From: Bursaphelenchus xylophilus
Taxonomy: Eukaryota; Nematoda; Chromadorea; Rhabditida; Aphelenchoididae
NCBI GenBank assembly: GCA_904066235.2
Contig: CAJFCV020000003.1
Coordinates: forward strand, 1,178,001 to 1,242,000
DNA length: 64,000 bases
Reading direction: 5' to 3'
Both the position numbers and the translations under genes were made by a program. This document shows positions 26,694-38,129 of the stretch, one piece after another. How positions within the stretch are numbered: the first letter of the stretch is position 1; each line of letters starts with the position of its first letter. The notes below the pieces were generated by a model, which saw only the letters and a program-made list of their open reading frames with translations, was not told the origin of the DNA and searched no databases.

Positions 26694-26799
26694 CAGTCTG
26701 TCGGGAAAATAATGTGGATTTCTCGCGTCTTGGAATCGCTATGCCACGAGTGGCTGGGATTTTGCTGCGACAAATCCACATTATTTTCCCGACAGACTG
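26694..26799. mobile_element. Family A MITE, compact copy
   Basis: TATCAGTCTGTCGGG and CCCGACAGACTGATA are perfect inverted ends next to TA; the whole element is only about 106 bp. Confidence 0.9.
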
Positions 26800-26873
26800 A
26801 TACTCCCTTATCGGCGAAGTATTAGTCGTACAATCCAAAATCCGCCGCGACGTATAACAAGCTTTTTTCGACT

Positions 26874-27310
26874 ACAGTGCCGGACTTGATCCAGTGGCAA
26901 AAAACGTCCCATTTTGCGTTAAATTGAGAATTTTTATTCTGTTTTGGAAACGAATTCTATGTATTTCTGGATGTAAAATTGCAAAAAGATATCTAATAAA
27001 AGATATCTATCTTATAAATTTTTGCTCCGAACTTGCGGACAAGGTGAGGGTGTCAGCCGAAAAATTACGGATGATAGAATTTAAGGCCAGAGAACATGTT
27101 GATTCCCAGAAATAATCTCATGTTTGTGTATTTTAGGAAGGCGTTTGATGAGAAGAGGGGGGAGAGTACTACAGTGACCGGACCTGACCCAGTGGTAAAA
27201 AACGTATCATTCTGCATCCGGGGAGTATCAAAAAATGTGGCAAAATACCTCAATCTCCAGGTGAAAAAACTCCGATTTCAAAAGCGCGCCCGTTCTTTTT
27301 GTGGGGAATC
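26874..27310. mobile_element. Two broken family B halves
   Basis: A left end at 26874-26925 (GCCGGACTTGATCCAGTGGC) and a second left half at 27171-27305 (GACCGGACCTGACCCAGTGG) point in the same direction, with unrelated DNA between and no right arms. In addition, AAATTGAGAATTTTTATTCT near 26925 recurs in inverse near 27390-27415. Confidence 0.7.
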
Positions 27311-27595
27311 TTTTTGCGTATATTTTTTTAAATCTTACATACGAAATTTTTTTTTCAAATTTTGTATCCGAAAATAGAAATTTTTATCCAAAACAGAATT
27401 GAAATTCTCAATTTAACTTCCCGCTAAATTTAGTTTCCCCCTCGGCCAAGGAAATTCGATTAACAAACCACTTGAAAATCAACTCATTATCCGCTAATTT
27501 ACCGAGTTTTTGCATTCAAAAAAGTCGTTTTTTGTATGCTAATTTCGGCCGAAAAGTTGGTTGTTTCATACTAAAGATATTACTCTTCAGAGGGC

Positions 27596-27693
27596 ATGTC
27601 ATTTAATAATCCGTTCGCTCGGGCCAGATCCTGTGACAATGGGCAGGCCGCCGTCCTCAAACACCTCTTTTGGGCCAATTGGAACCGACGAAA
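27596..27693 (+). CDS. Possible isolated exon (weak)
   Basis: TACTCTTCAG directly precedes AGGGCATG, and the segment ends at AAA followed by GTAAGC. An acceptor, ATG and donor therefore frame 98 bases, rich in GC compared with its surroundings. From the ATG it reads MSFNNPFARARSCDNGQ; another frame (SLGPDPVTMGRPPSSN) is also open. A compatible hydrophobic open segment lies at 29266-29400, past the minisatellite. No homology is recognised, and it may be chance. Confidence 0.2.
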
Positions 27694-28145
27694 GTAAGCG
27701 AAATTTTTTCGATTTTTTTAAATTTTTTTCTATTTTTGTCGTTTTTAAGACGAAATAATACTAAATTTTTTAATACAGTAGATTACTAGTACTCTGTAAA
27801 CTTTTTAAAAATTAAAATAAAATTCAAAATTTCGATATTTTTAATAAAAAAAATGTTTTTTATGATATCTATATATACTTAATGTTATTTTAATTCCAAT
27901 CCCAGTATGAAAATTTGAGTCAACATTTAATCCTTTTGAATGGAGCTCTTGTTTTGTCGGGATTACATACGCTTGTCTGTCTTTTTCTTTTTTTTTGATC
28001 TCTGAACGCGTACTCAGAACGTGCAGGTAGATGTAAGGAGCAAAAAAAGTATAGTGATGTGGGCTTCGTCTTTTTATGGAAAAATACCGGTTTGGAGTTT
28101 CAAAAAACGATTCCAAAATTTTTCATTTAAAAAATATTACTTGGT

Positions 28146-29190
28146 TAGTGTAAAATACGAAGTGAACTTTTTAGTTTAAAAAAATATTTTTTTTTATCTT
28201 TTTTTATTTATTTCTTGTCAGAAAGGAACTTTATAAAATACGAAATAAATGCCAACTTTTTTTTATTTTTTTTTTATTTTTTTATTTTTATTTTTTTTTG
28301 TTAAAATTTAATATAGTGTAAAATACGAAATGAACTTTCTAGTGTAAAAAAATACTTTTTTAATCTTTTTTGATTTATTTCTTGTCAGAAAGAAATTTAA
28401 TGTAGCGTGAAATACGAAATAAGTGTCAACTTTTTTTATTTTTTTATTTTTTTTTTGTTAAAATTTAATATAGTGTAAAATACGAAGTAAACTTTCTAGT
28501 GTAAAACAATATTTTTTTATTTTTTTTTATTTATTTTTTGTCAGAAAGGAACTTTATAAAATACGAAATAAGTGCCAACTTTTTTTTATTTTTTTATTTT
28601 TTATTTTTTTGTTAAAATTTAATATAGTGTAAAATACGAAGTAAACTTTCTAGTGTAAAACAATATTTTTTTATCTTTTTTTATTTATTTCTTGTCAGAA
28701 AGCAACTTTATAAAATACGAAATAAGTGTCAACTTTTTTTTTATTTTTTTATTTTTTTTGTTAAAATTTAATATAGTGTAAAATACGAAGTGAACTTTTT
28801 AGTGTAAAAAGTATTTTTTATCTTTTTTTATTTATTTTTTGTCAGAAAAGAACTTTATAAAATACGAAATAAGTGTCAACTTTTTTTTATTTTTTTATTT
28901 TTTATTCTTTTTTGTTAAAAGTTAATATAGTGTAAAATACGAAGAAAACTTTCTAGTGTAAAACAATATTTTTTTATCTTTTTTTATTTATTTCTTGTCA
29001 GAAAGGAACTTTATAAAATAGGAAATAAGTGTCAACTTTTTTTTTATTTTTTTATCTTTTTTATTAAAATTTAATATATTGTAAAATACGGCAAGAAACC
29101 ATTTTTACTTTTTTTTTATTTTTTTATTTTTCTTTTTTATTTTTTTTATAAAAAAAATTTAATATAATGTAAAATACGACATAGCAATTT
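28146..29190. repeat. AT-rich minisatellite, period about 150-165, seven units
   Basis: TAGTGTAAAATACGAAG recurs at about 28146, 28314, 28471, 28625, 28774 and 28928, then decays. Each unit also has ATTTATTTCTTGTCAGAAAG, ACTTTATAAAATACGAAATA and a long T/A tract. Confidence 0.92.
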
Positions 29191-29199
29191 TCTTATTTT

Positions 29200-30140
29200 T
29201 TTATTTTTTCAAATTTTGTTTTCCTGTTATCTTTACGGTCTAAATCTGTCCGCCGACCAGCAGACAATCAATCCAGACGTTGTTCCAGACACCAATATTC
29301 TTTTTTCATCTTTGGAGCTTGAGTTCTTTTTTTTCATTACTATCAATGTTCTCGGTAAATGGACGCTATGGCGTGCCAGCAAAAAATAAAATGATGTCGA
29401 CGGAGCCATTTTGCTGCGTAAATTGGATGAAAAAGCTGTGTAAAAATTTTAAAAAATTTTTATTTTATTTTATTATTTTTTTTTATTATTTTTTTTTCTT
29501 CCTTAAAAAACAGTTTTATTTTTATTTTATTTTTATTTTTTTATTACTTTTTCCAAGAAATTTCGGCTGGTTCTTCCAGTATTTACCTCCACTTTTTTTG
29601 TTGAAAAAGTATGATTACGTAAAGTGAATTTTAATTACTCGTTTACTCTGACGGATTATTTGCGTGCGTTTCATTTGGTAATTTCGGAAAATGCCAAAAT
29701 CTCAATTGCCTATTCTTCGAATTCGTTAGTTTTGTTGTCGAAATGAAAAGAGAAATTTTATGGAAAGGAAATTTTTTATACGAGCCAATTTTATAAAAAT
29801 TTATATATATAAATTTTTTATATAAATATAAAATTTTATAAATTCTATTATATAAATTTTTTTTGGCTTTTTTGATAAAAAACAAATAAAAAAATTACAA
29901 AAAAACTTATATTTTTTTAAAACAATATTAGTTTAGGAACCATTTTTCAGATGTTTTACACAATTACAGGAGAATATATATTTTTGGTCGATTCTTTTTT
30001 GGAATCTTTTTTTTTGGTTTCTTTTTATTTTTCTTATTTCGATAAAATTTTATATACGTCAAACTGCATTAAAAATATTTTAAAAATTTAAGTTTTTTTT
30101 TGAAAAAAAATGTTACAAAAGATAGAATTTCAGACATTTA
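29200..30140. other. Very AT-rich stretch without a recognised gene
   Basis: Long T and A/T tracts (29450-29550, 29790-30090) and weak open frames of low complexity. A slightly GC-richer segment at 29240-29420 might contain the partner of the possible exon at 27596. Confidence 0.4.
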
Positions 30141-30141
30141 T

Positions 30142-30290
30142 CAGTCTGTCGGGAAAATAATGAGCACTCTGTCGGATCGAAAATCACATCGCCGAGAAAA
30201 TGAATTGTCTTTGCGGCAAAATCAAATGTTTTCACTTCAACAACGCTATCGGCGCAAGGACATTGTGCTCGTTATTTTCCCGACAGACTA
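30142..30290. mobile_element. Family A MITE, GAGCA subtype
   Basis: TCAGTCTGTCGGGAAAATAA then TGAGCACTCTGTCG; right end GTTATTTTCCCGACAGACTA. The interior closely resembles the copy at 34056-34209. Confidence 0.88.
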
Positions 30291-30774
30291 ATATTTTTTT
30301 TTGAATTGCAGAAAAAAATGAGAAAATACAAAACGTGGAAAAATTTTGTTATAGTATTTACTTTTTTATTTTATTTTTCCGTACTTTTCAAAATCCCAAA
30401 ATCTGACAAATTAAAAATTTTTTTCTCACGTCACTTTACAACGTCTAAGCTCTCAAAAACAAAAAAAAGATAAAATTTCCGTCTCTCACTTCCCGGTTCG
30501 TGCCCTGCGGGCATTTGCACAAAATTAGCGGGGACATTGTTGGGGGACTTTTTTTCGAATTTCTATTTTTGCCCGTCCTAATCCTTGAAAAAGAGCCATT
30601 GCTTTTGGAAAAAATGGGGCCGAGAAATGGAAGAGAAATATCCGAAAAAGGCCAAAGGGAGATTTTTCGGGCCTCGTGGGTTTCGGCTTTTTTCTTTTTT
30701 GGCGTGCCGAAGCAAATACTCCTCGTCGCAATCGCGCATCAAATCTCCAGTTTTTTGTCGCTGACGGGGAGTAT

Positions 30775-31083
30775 CAGTCTGTCGGGGAAATAATGTGGAT
30801 TTGTCGCTGAAAGGGGGGTGTCAGTCTGTCGGGGAAATAATGTGGATTTGTCGCAAAAAAAGTCTCCAACTGCCGTTGCAAAGGGACAATGAACGATTCC
30901 GGTTTTGCGACAAATCCACATTATTTTCGCGGCAGACTGATACTCTCTTATCAGCCACAAATCCACATTATTTTCCCGACGGACCGGTAGCTCTCCGTCA
31001 GCGAAAAATCCACATTATTTTCCCGACAGACTGATACTTCGATTCGCCTGCGAAAAATCCACATTATTTTCCCGACATACTGG
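30775..31083. repeat. Compound family A locus: two left ends, four right ends
   Basis: Left ends at 30775 and about 30820, then right ends near 30935, 30985, 31030 and 31075. The right ends are separated by short CAGCGAAAAATCC-type spacers. This is a nested or unequally duplicated element. Confidence 0.85.
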
Positions 31084-31316
31084 TACTTCACCAATATTTA
31101 GATAACGAACACTTTCAGAGGTCCGTAACGTCGCTTTTAGTTCAAAATAAACCTCCGTACAACGACATCTTGCTATAGCAAAAAAATTTTTTCCCCTCAC
31201 AATTTCTTGCACACAGGGTTGGCTGTATTTCCTTGGTGGCTTGAAGGCCATGGCACAGATGATTTTTTGCAAGTTTTTTCCAGTTTTTCATTGTTTGAGG
31301 TTTAGGAAATCAATAG

Positions 31317-31723
31317 CTAGTCTGTTCGCAAAGTCGCTGGAATGATTCTCGGCGTATGTACTTTGCAGAAAAAGTCGGGGTGCAAAAAAGCCTATTGCAC
31401 GGTGCAAAAATGAAAAGATTTCACCGTGCATAGTAAACTGTGGTTTTCGCACAGCGCATGTCGCGAAGCGACTTTGCGAACGGACTGAGGAGAACACGTG
31501 TGAGTTTGCGAAGAGCCTACAGCTTAGTTTTTTAAATTTTTTATCCAAACGATCGCTATTTTATGACAATTCTAGTCCGTCGGGTAAATATTGTGCACAA
31601 TTTCGCTGTGCCGATCTTGTCGCTGAAGCGAAAAGCGATTTGATTTTGTCGCGGTACGATTCATTTTCCCGCGGCAATTTGACTTTCGATGTGGCATTGT
31701 GCTCATTATTTTCCCGACAGACT
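31317..31723. mobile_element. Family D element (31317-31487) and family A MITE (31573-31723)
   Basis: The D copy has inverted ends AGTCTGTTCGCAAAGTCGCT and GCGACTTTGCGAACGGACT and internal GCACGGTGC. The A copy has CTAGTCCGTCGGGTAAAT and ATTATTTTCCCGACAGACTG. Both ends begin with AGTC(T/C)GT, so A and D may share a terminal recognition sequence. Confidence 0.78.
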
Positions 31724-31729
31724 GATAGC

Positions 31730-32550
31730 AAACATATTATCATCAAGATTGTGTATGGCAAAAAAATCAAAGATTTACATGTTTATTACTTTTTTGAGGT
31801 CTAAAAATGAGATGACTCTGCACAACTAATATTAAGAGAACAAATAATTTTTTTCATTAAACATGGGGTTTGTTGTATGGAGATTCCTTTTGACCTAAAG
31901 TTGACTTATGAGACCGCTGAAATCGTTCGTTATGGGCAGGTCTTGTTGTACAGAGTTTCCACTGTATCTCGTACAAGAAGGGCGTAACTATCCCTAACTA
32001 TCCAAAAATAGCCATATTTCCGTTTATAGACTTGTATTTTAGAATTCTCCACTATAGCTACATTACTTTGCATATTTGCTCAACTTACGGTATTTTTTGT
32101 TTTTGAACCTTTAAACTATCTTTTAATTGTAGAAATTGTACCCAATTTAGACTATGATTATTAATAGTGCTGGCTAATTAGAGACCGAAAATGTGGTCTT
32201 GCAGACCGTAATTTTACTTTCCCATCGCCTCTTTCGTACTTTGCGATATAACTTTGTGAGTCACAAATGTAAAGTACAATATCTTTTCTCTCTCTCTCTC
32301 GTTGTATGTGTGGAGTTACAATTAGTATTTTCGTTGAGCAAAGAGCATAATACTTTGCAAAATATCGAAATAAAGGTTCGTACATCTATTTTGTTTTGGG
32401 GTTAAGGGAGAAACAAATTTCAGTGAAATTTTGTCTTTCAAGCCGTAATGTAATGTTGCTTTTTTGTACGATTTTAATGCTGTTTTTTGTTGTTTATGAT
32501 CTTCGCTTTTTACTATTAGTTTTTTCATAAAGTAGTAGTGAAACCCACTT
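31730..32550. other. Single-copy stretch without a recognised gene
   Basis: AT-rich and non-repetitive in this window except for a CTCTCTCTCT microsatellite at about 32290. Open frames are short, and none has a recognisable motif. Confidence 0.4.
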
Positions 32551-32806
32551 AGAGTGTGGGGCCTGATCCAGTGGCAAAAGACGTACCATTTTGCAGCCAG
32601 GAAGTATCAAAAAATGTGGCAAAATACCTCCCTCTCCAAGTGAAGCGATTCGCGACGAATCCACATTATTTTCCCGACAGACGGATAAAAAAAAATAAAA
32701 TTTTTGAGCTTTTTTCAGACCTTTTCTGTGGCCAATGCGCTATCTGAAAGTTTGCTGAAAATCATAGGGCGCAGCTCGGAGAAATTGCACGGGCGCAGCT
32801 GGCCAT
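32551..32806. mobile_element. Fused half-elements: family B left half, family A right end, GGGCGCAGC half
   Basis: The B left arm (GGGCCTGATCCAGTGGC to CTCCCTCTCCAAGTGA, 32551-32645) runs directly into a family A right end (CCACATTATTTTCCCGACAG, to about 32690). After a short gap follows a left half of the GGCCAATGCGCTATCTGA palindrome (32728-32806). None of the three has its partner arm. Confidence 0.82.
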
Positions 32807-33132
32807 TTTTACGCCCACTTTTTATTCCAAAAACCTATCAAAATGCCATCAAAAATTAGTGTATCCCCAACGAACCGTGTTCCCCAACTTTTTTTTGTGA
32901 CCTTTTTTCCAATTGACCAGTCAGATGTCTTCTTGCCTTCCCCTCCCTGCAACTTCGCTTAATCGAATGGATTATGCATCATGTGTCGCGGTGAATTCGC
33001 GGTTGGCCTTTTGTGGAAATGGCGGCAGTTTTGCCGAACCCACTTCGAAATTTATTGGTGTAGAATCGGTAATGGGACTGGTCAAGTGACTGGAAATTTT
33101 TTTTTACGTGGCAAAAACTTACCATATTTTCA

Positions 33133-33382
33133 TACAGTGGGGACCTGATCCAGTGGCAAAAAACGTGCCATTTTGTATCCGGGGAGTGTCGGAAATGTGG
33201 CAAAATGATTCACTTTCCAAGTGAAAAAACTTCGTTTTGAAGAGCGCGATCTTTCCGTCACAAAAAGAGCTTTTTGAAATCGGAGTTTTTCACTTGGAAA
33301 GGGAAGCATTTTGCCACATTTTTGATACTTCCCGGATGCAAAATGGCACGTTTTTTGCCACTGGATTAGGTCCCACTGTATG
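33133..33382. mobile_element. Family B MITE
   Basis: TACAGTGGGGACCTGATCC and GGATTAGGTCCCACTGTA are perfect inverted ends except one base, flanked by TA. Confidence 0.9.
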
Positions 33383-33639
33383 ACCACTTTTTCTAATGAA
33401 GTGGACGTTCAAACGTAGATAAGTATTGAGAGTAGACACAAGACTTGGGATTAGATTTATTGAGACCGCACACAGGGAAAGAGGAAATGAGATTATGTTC
33501 TTACAATTGGTGACGAGACGTTGCTTTTATATGAGTTGGTTTATGCTAATTTCTGTGGGAATTGTGGGGACCTTTGAGGCTCCACAACACTAATTTTATT
33601 ATAGTTTTTTTTGTATTTCTAACCATTGTTTTCTTGACG

Positions 33640-34209
33640 TCGAGCCAAATTTGGCACACTTATTCGAAATAGATCACTGGTAAATAACTGAAAGTTTTAG
33701 CTCGCAAATTTCAGCGAGACCCGAGATATTGATCGATCTTTTTTGATCTTTTTGGAGAGACTACGTAAAACGAGGAGAGTCGGAAGGACGGAAAACATTT
33801 TTCGTTTATAACTTTTTGAATACGTCTCAGAAAAACATGAATTTTTGTAGACACATTACACATTCGACTAGTAATATATCCTGAAATTTTCAAACCAACT
33901 ATCGACAATTTTTTTTTTTTGAGATTTTTCAAATTTTCGGGCTAAAAATCTCGATTTTTACTGCAAATTTTTCACTTAAACTTTGTCATATGCCTTGTAT
34001 CATCAGAACTAAAGTGATAAAATTTAGGGTACACTGCAAAAAAAATTGAGTTTATCAGTCTGTCGGGAAAATAATGAGCACTCTGTCGCATCGAAAATCG
34101 CATCGCCGCCGAGAAAATGAATCGTCTTTGCGGCAAAATCAAATTGCTTTTCACTTCAACGACGCGATCGGCACAGTGACATTGTACTCATAATTTTCCC
34201 GACGGCCTG
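33640..34209. repeat. Composite unit: family C variant plus family A MITE, left copy
   Basis: 33640-34045 is a diverged family C type (TGAAAGTTTTAGCTCGC, GTAAAACGAGGAGAGTCGGA, GGGCTAAAAATCTCGATTTT). A family A GAGCA-subtype copy at 34056-34209 is joined to it by GTACACTGCAAAAAAAA. The whole unit recurs inverted at 40450-41020. Confidence 0.88.
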
Positions 34210-34250
34210 ATTTCTGTTTCTATTACTGCTAGAGAACTGTTAGATATTTA

Positions 34251-34331
34251 AGTCTGTCGGGAAAATAATGTGGAGTTGTCGCAGAAAAATGTTTCTCAAG
34301 ACGCTACTCATTATTTTCCCGACAGATTAAT
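34251..34331. mobile_element. Family A MITE, very short copy
   Basis: AGTCTGTCGGGAAAATAATG and CATTATTTTCCCGACAGATT enclose only about 40 bp. Confidence 0.85.
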
Positions 34332-34339
34332 ACTTGCAT

Positions 34340-34915
34340 TTTCCTATTTTTCTGCAAAACCTTGCAATCTCCGTCATCTTCCCAACATTTCAACATTTTC
34401 CACTCCTCAATTATTATCTCTCTAATTACCTTGCTAATTACGGCTAAAAATAGAAAAAAAAAAAGATTTGGCTCACGTCATGTTATTACTCTCTCCAAGC
34501 TCTCCAAAACAACTTGAGTAGGTGTGCTTTTGCCCCCCAGCCTTTGGCCACTGTCCCGCCGCCGGCAAAGTGTCAATCACGGCCACCTGAAGTGCGTCTC
34601 GGGCTTCTAATGAACGCGCCCGTTTCTTGTGCGGCCCCCCTAAATCCAATCACGACCCCGAAAATGTTCGAAAATGTTCGCTTGAGGGGATATGCCGGAA
34701 ATTGGGGGGTTTAAATCCAATTTCAGAGGGCTTTTTATGGAAGTGCCGGAGAGGGGTTTTGACCGAAAAGGGCAACAGGCGACATTTGATGTGATTTGGC
34801 GACAAAGTGAGGGGAATTTGGAGGGTTATTTTTGGGATTTTTTGGCGGAAATTTTTGTTTTACAAATTGCTCTATGGCCTCTAGGAGAGGTGAAACATGG
34901 CAAGACTTGGCTTCT
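34340..34915. other. GC-rich single-copy island without a clear gene
   Basis: It contrasts with its AT-rich surroundings (CCCGCCGCCGGC, GGCCACCTGAAGTGCG). Open frames of 60-80 codons exist on the plus strand at 34514 and 34692, but without splice support or recognisable motifs. It could be a regulatory island or a decayed gene. Confidence 0.4.
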
Positions 34916-34916
34916 A

Positions 34917-35022
34917 GTCATTCGCAAAGAGTGAAGTTTTTGCGACATGCACTGTGAGAAAACAAAAGTTCACTTTGCACAGTGCATGTCGCGAAAATTA
35001 CTGCAGCGACTTTGCAAACGAA
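34917..35022. mobile_element. Family D element, shortened
   Basis: CATTCGCAAAGAGTGAAG at the left and GCAGCGACTTTGCAAACG at the right frame ACATGCACTGTGAGAAAAC and CACAGTGCATGTCGC. Confidence 0.65.
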
Positions 35023-35036
35023 TTTTAGATGCCCCA

Positions 35037-35745
35037 AATGTCAATTTTACTTTTGAAGTACTCCGTGTGCGACGATCAGATTTTTTATTTTTTTCTTGTA
35101 GACTAGAGGTGGCAATCGGGCTGGGCCGGGCCCAGCAAAATAAAGCACAAATGCTTTGAAGAATGGATGGAAATTAGATTAAACCTTTTTTGACTTATAC
35201 GCTGTTTTACTACCTTTTAAAATTATGTATTACCTTATAACGTCCATACTTAAATCCAACTTTTTGGCTAGGTTTTAGCTACCTGTACGGATGTTCCAGT
35301 CGTCCGACTGGACATTTTAATTTCACGCAGACACACGTAAAAACCTTCTGGAAAGCATAAGAACTTCCAGTAGAAAGTGCAGAGACTTTTATCCAACTTT
35401 TCTGTATTAGCGGGCCAAACCGGGCCGGGCCGGCCTGAGCAAATTTGAAAAAGCCCTGGTCACTTCGGCCCGCGGGCCGGGCCGCAAAAATCGGCCCTGA
35501 CCGATTGCCACTTCTAATGTAGACGTTACCCATTATAGTAGAAATTTTCATGAGGCTTCCCAAAACTCGCAAAAAAGTGTCACATTTTTTCCAACTTTCG
35601 TCCGAAAAATCCCGATAGTTTCTGCAAAGCGCGAGCTTGGAGTTTCGCATATGTTTTACAGGAAAAATGAGTCAAAATTTATCCCAAGTTTCAAAATTTA
35701 TCCCAGGTTCAGAATCTGAGCGTCGCAATTTGAGTACTCCCCGTA
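35037..35745. mobile_element. Family C copy interrupted by the hAT-like element
   Basis: The C sequence begins GAAGTACTCCGTGTGCGACG and resumes after the insertion with ATGTAGACGTTACCC, GCAAAGCGCGAGCTTGG and TGAGCGTCGCAATTTGAGTA. The two parts join correctly when 35104-35516 and one target copy are removed. Confidence 0.8.
35104..35516. mobile_element. hAT-like non-autonomous transposon, 413 bp
   Basis: Terminal inverted repeats TAGAGGTGGCAATCGG and CCGATTGCCACTTCTA match at 15 of 16 positions. They are flanked by TTGTAGAC and ATGTAGAC, an 8 bp target duplication with one mismatch. Both the ends and the 8 bp duplication are typical of hAT elements. The interior has GGGCCGGGC palindromes near both ends and no transposase frame. 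Confidence 0.82.
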
Positions 35746-36103
35746 TGCGGCTAAAATCAACATTCCTCCAACTTTTCCCCCCCTTTTTGAAACATACATA
35801 TCGTATCTTCTAAAGATAAACGTATCTCGTATCTTATAGAGATTTCTTTAAGGCTTTCACTGTTTTTTGTTATTATGTTTTCTGTTTTTTGTTTTCTTTT
35901 TCAACGCCTGAAAAAAGTGTTTCCTTCTTGGGATAAAAATAATTTTGTGCTCTTTGCTCCGCCGACATCATTTTCATCCTAATTTTGGCCGCGTGCAACT
36001 ACTTAAAATGCTATTTAAAATCATCTAGTGTCCAAGGAAAGTTCGAAAAACATTTAATGGTGACTAACGAGGAAATGGGACGCTTTTTCAACAGTGCGTA
36101 TGT

Positions 36104-36245
36104 CAGTCCGTCGGGAAAATAATGGGAATTTGGTCGCAACAAAAATCGCAAAAATGAATTGTCTTCATGACAAAATCAAATTGCTTTTCACTTCAGCGAC
36201 GCGACCGGCACAGCGGCATTGTAGCCATTATTTTCCCGACAGACT
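36104..36245. mobile_element. Family A MITE
   Basis: TCAGTCCGTCGGGAAAATAA and ATTATTTTCCCGACAGACTG are inverted ends. A further solitary right end follows at about 36466-36490. Confidence 0.85.
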
Positions 36246-36596
36246 GATACAGAAAATTTGTTTTTGATCATAAGTTTTCAAACTTTGACAAAGACAATGA
36301 TTTTTTGTGGAAAATGTTTGGTCCCGTTAGTAATCGAGCCGCAAATTTTAAGCCAAAAAATCTCAAAAGTTTTGTAAGACCAAAAAAATCTCAAAAATTA
36401 ATGCACATTACAAGCTGAATACCAAGCGGTAAAATCAAATTTTTTCGTTTCAACGACCCGACATATTGCTCGTTATTTTCCCGACAGACTTGTGGTACCC
36501 CAAAAGGTAACCTTTGGGGCAAAAGGTTACCTTTGGGAAACCACATAAAAAAATTTTTTTTTGTAATTTTTTTTATAATTTTTTCGGTTTTTCTAA

Positions 36597-37055
36597 CAGG
36601 GGAAGTACCCCAAGTGCGACGCTCAGATTTGGATGAAACTTGGCACAAATTTAGAATAATTTTTTCTAAGATATATGCGAGAATCCTGGCTCGCGCTTTG
36701 CAAAAACAACAGAGATTTTTAGACCGAAAGTCGGCGAAAATTTGACACTTTTTGCAGAACTTCGACACGAAAAGTTTCATGCCTATTTCTGTTGCAATGG
36801 GTAACGTTTCTACAAAAAATCAAAATTTTCCGTACGAAACTAGCGAAGTTATGGCCAAAAAAGGTGTTTTCTCTCTGACCGCTCTCCACGTTTAGCGTGC
36901 TTTCTCGGCGGCAAAGATCGTTCGATATCTCGGCGGCCCTTGCAAAACGCAAGCTAAAACTTTCAGGAATTGATACGTAGTCCATGACCGACGTGTGTGC
37001 AAAATTTAAAGAAAATCTGAGCGTTGCACTTGAGGTATTATACTTCCCTTATAAG
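36597..37055. mobile_element. Family C foldback, complete copy
   Basis: CAGGGGAAGTACCCCAAGTG at the left. At the right GTTGCACTTGAGGTA is followed by ACTTCCCTTATAAG. The same arm landmarks appear as at 10377 and 14585 (ACTTGGCACAAATTTAGAAT, GACCGCTCTCCACG). Confidence 0.88.
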
Positions 37056-37606
37056 TTGAGCAAGTCTTGATTTTTACCTCCCAGTTGCTAGTTTGCTATA
37101 AAAATTAGGGAAAAAAGCTCTTTTCACCAAATTTTTGGCATCCCTCATCACCTGAGTTTTCGCGGAACTTTTAGTTGCCCCAAGGCGTGGCCGGCGGGGA
37201 GGAAATTCATTTCGCCGCTATTCATTTCTCATCAGAAATGCGCGTAAATATTTATACCCTATTTATGGAGCCGGGTCCCCGAACAGGCCACTTCTTTTCG
37301 CCTGTTTATTCATTACCTTGTGCTCGGATGAGCGATGGTTTCCATCTTAAATTTTTGATGCCGTCCGGCGATCTTTCGATGGGGCTTTTGGGTTGAGATG
37401 GATGAGGGGGACATGTGAGGATTTGTACTAAATATAGTCGTATTTTGTGAGATCTAAAAAAAAGTTATAATCAAAAAATTTTTTGAAATTTTCAAGTCTC
37501 CGTTCTCAAACAAATGTATAATTTTTTCTCAAATTTGGTACCCGCAACGTACGATGTCCATAAATCAATTGCTGAAAATTTTAGCTTGCTCTTGGCATGC
37601 ATCATC

Positions 37607-37700
37607 AGTCTGTCGGGAAAATAATGAGCATTCTGTTGCTGCGCCGATCGAGTCGCTAAAGTGAAAAGCAATTTGAGCTCATTATTTTCCCGACAGCCTG
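37607..37700. mobile_element. Family A MITE, GAGCA subtype
   Basis: CAGTCTGTCGGGAAAATAAT with GAGCATTCTGTTGCTGCGCC; right end GCTCATTATTTTCCCGACAG. Confidence 0.85.
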
Positions 37701-37975
37701 AAATCCAAAAATCCAAAAAATTAAACCGGCATTTTTTCGAGAGAGCACGTAAAAAGAGAGAAATCGGCAGAACAAATAAAGAAATAAAGGCTCCTTTCGC
37801 CTAAAACTTTCTGAATAGCCCTTGGAAATGACGGATTTCTTGTGGAAGAGTTCTACACCTCATCATGTTCATCATTTACAGAGCCTGGGACTTTAAACGA
37901 AAAATAAAAAAATTATTTTTTTTTATTTTTTTTATTTTTCGGACTGTCGCTTTGTCACCTTCCAATCCCACTATC

Positions 37976-38129
37976 AGCCTGTCGGGAAAATAATGAGCCT
38001 CTGTCGCATCATAAATCGCATCGCCGCGAAAAAAAAAAAAAAAAAAAAAAAAAGTGAAAAAAAAATTCCGGTCAGCCCCACGCGATCTCGGCGCTTCAAC
38101 ATTATGCTCATTATTTTCCCGACAGACTG
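37976..38129. mobile_element. Family A MITE with an internal poly(A) tract
   Basis: CAGCCTGTCGGGAAAATAAT and ATTATTTTCCCGACAGACTG. The centre contains an A tract of about 25 bases at 38028-38053. Confidence 0.85.
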
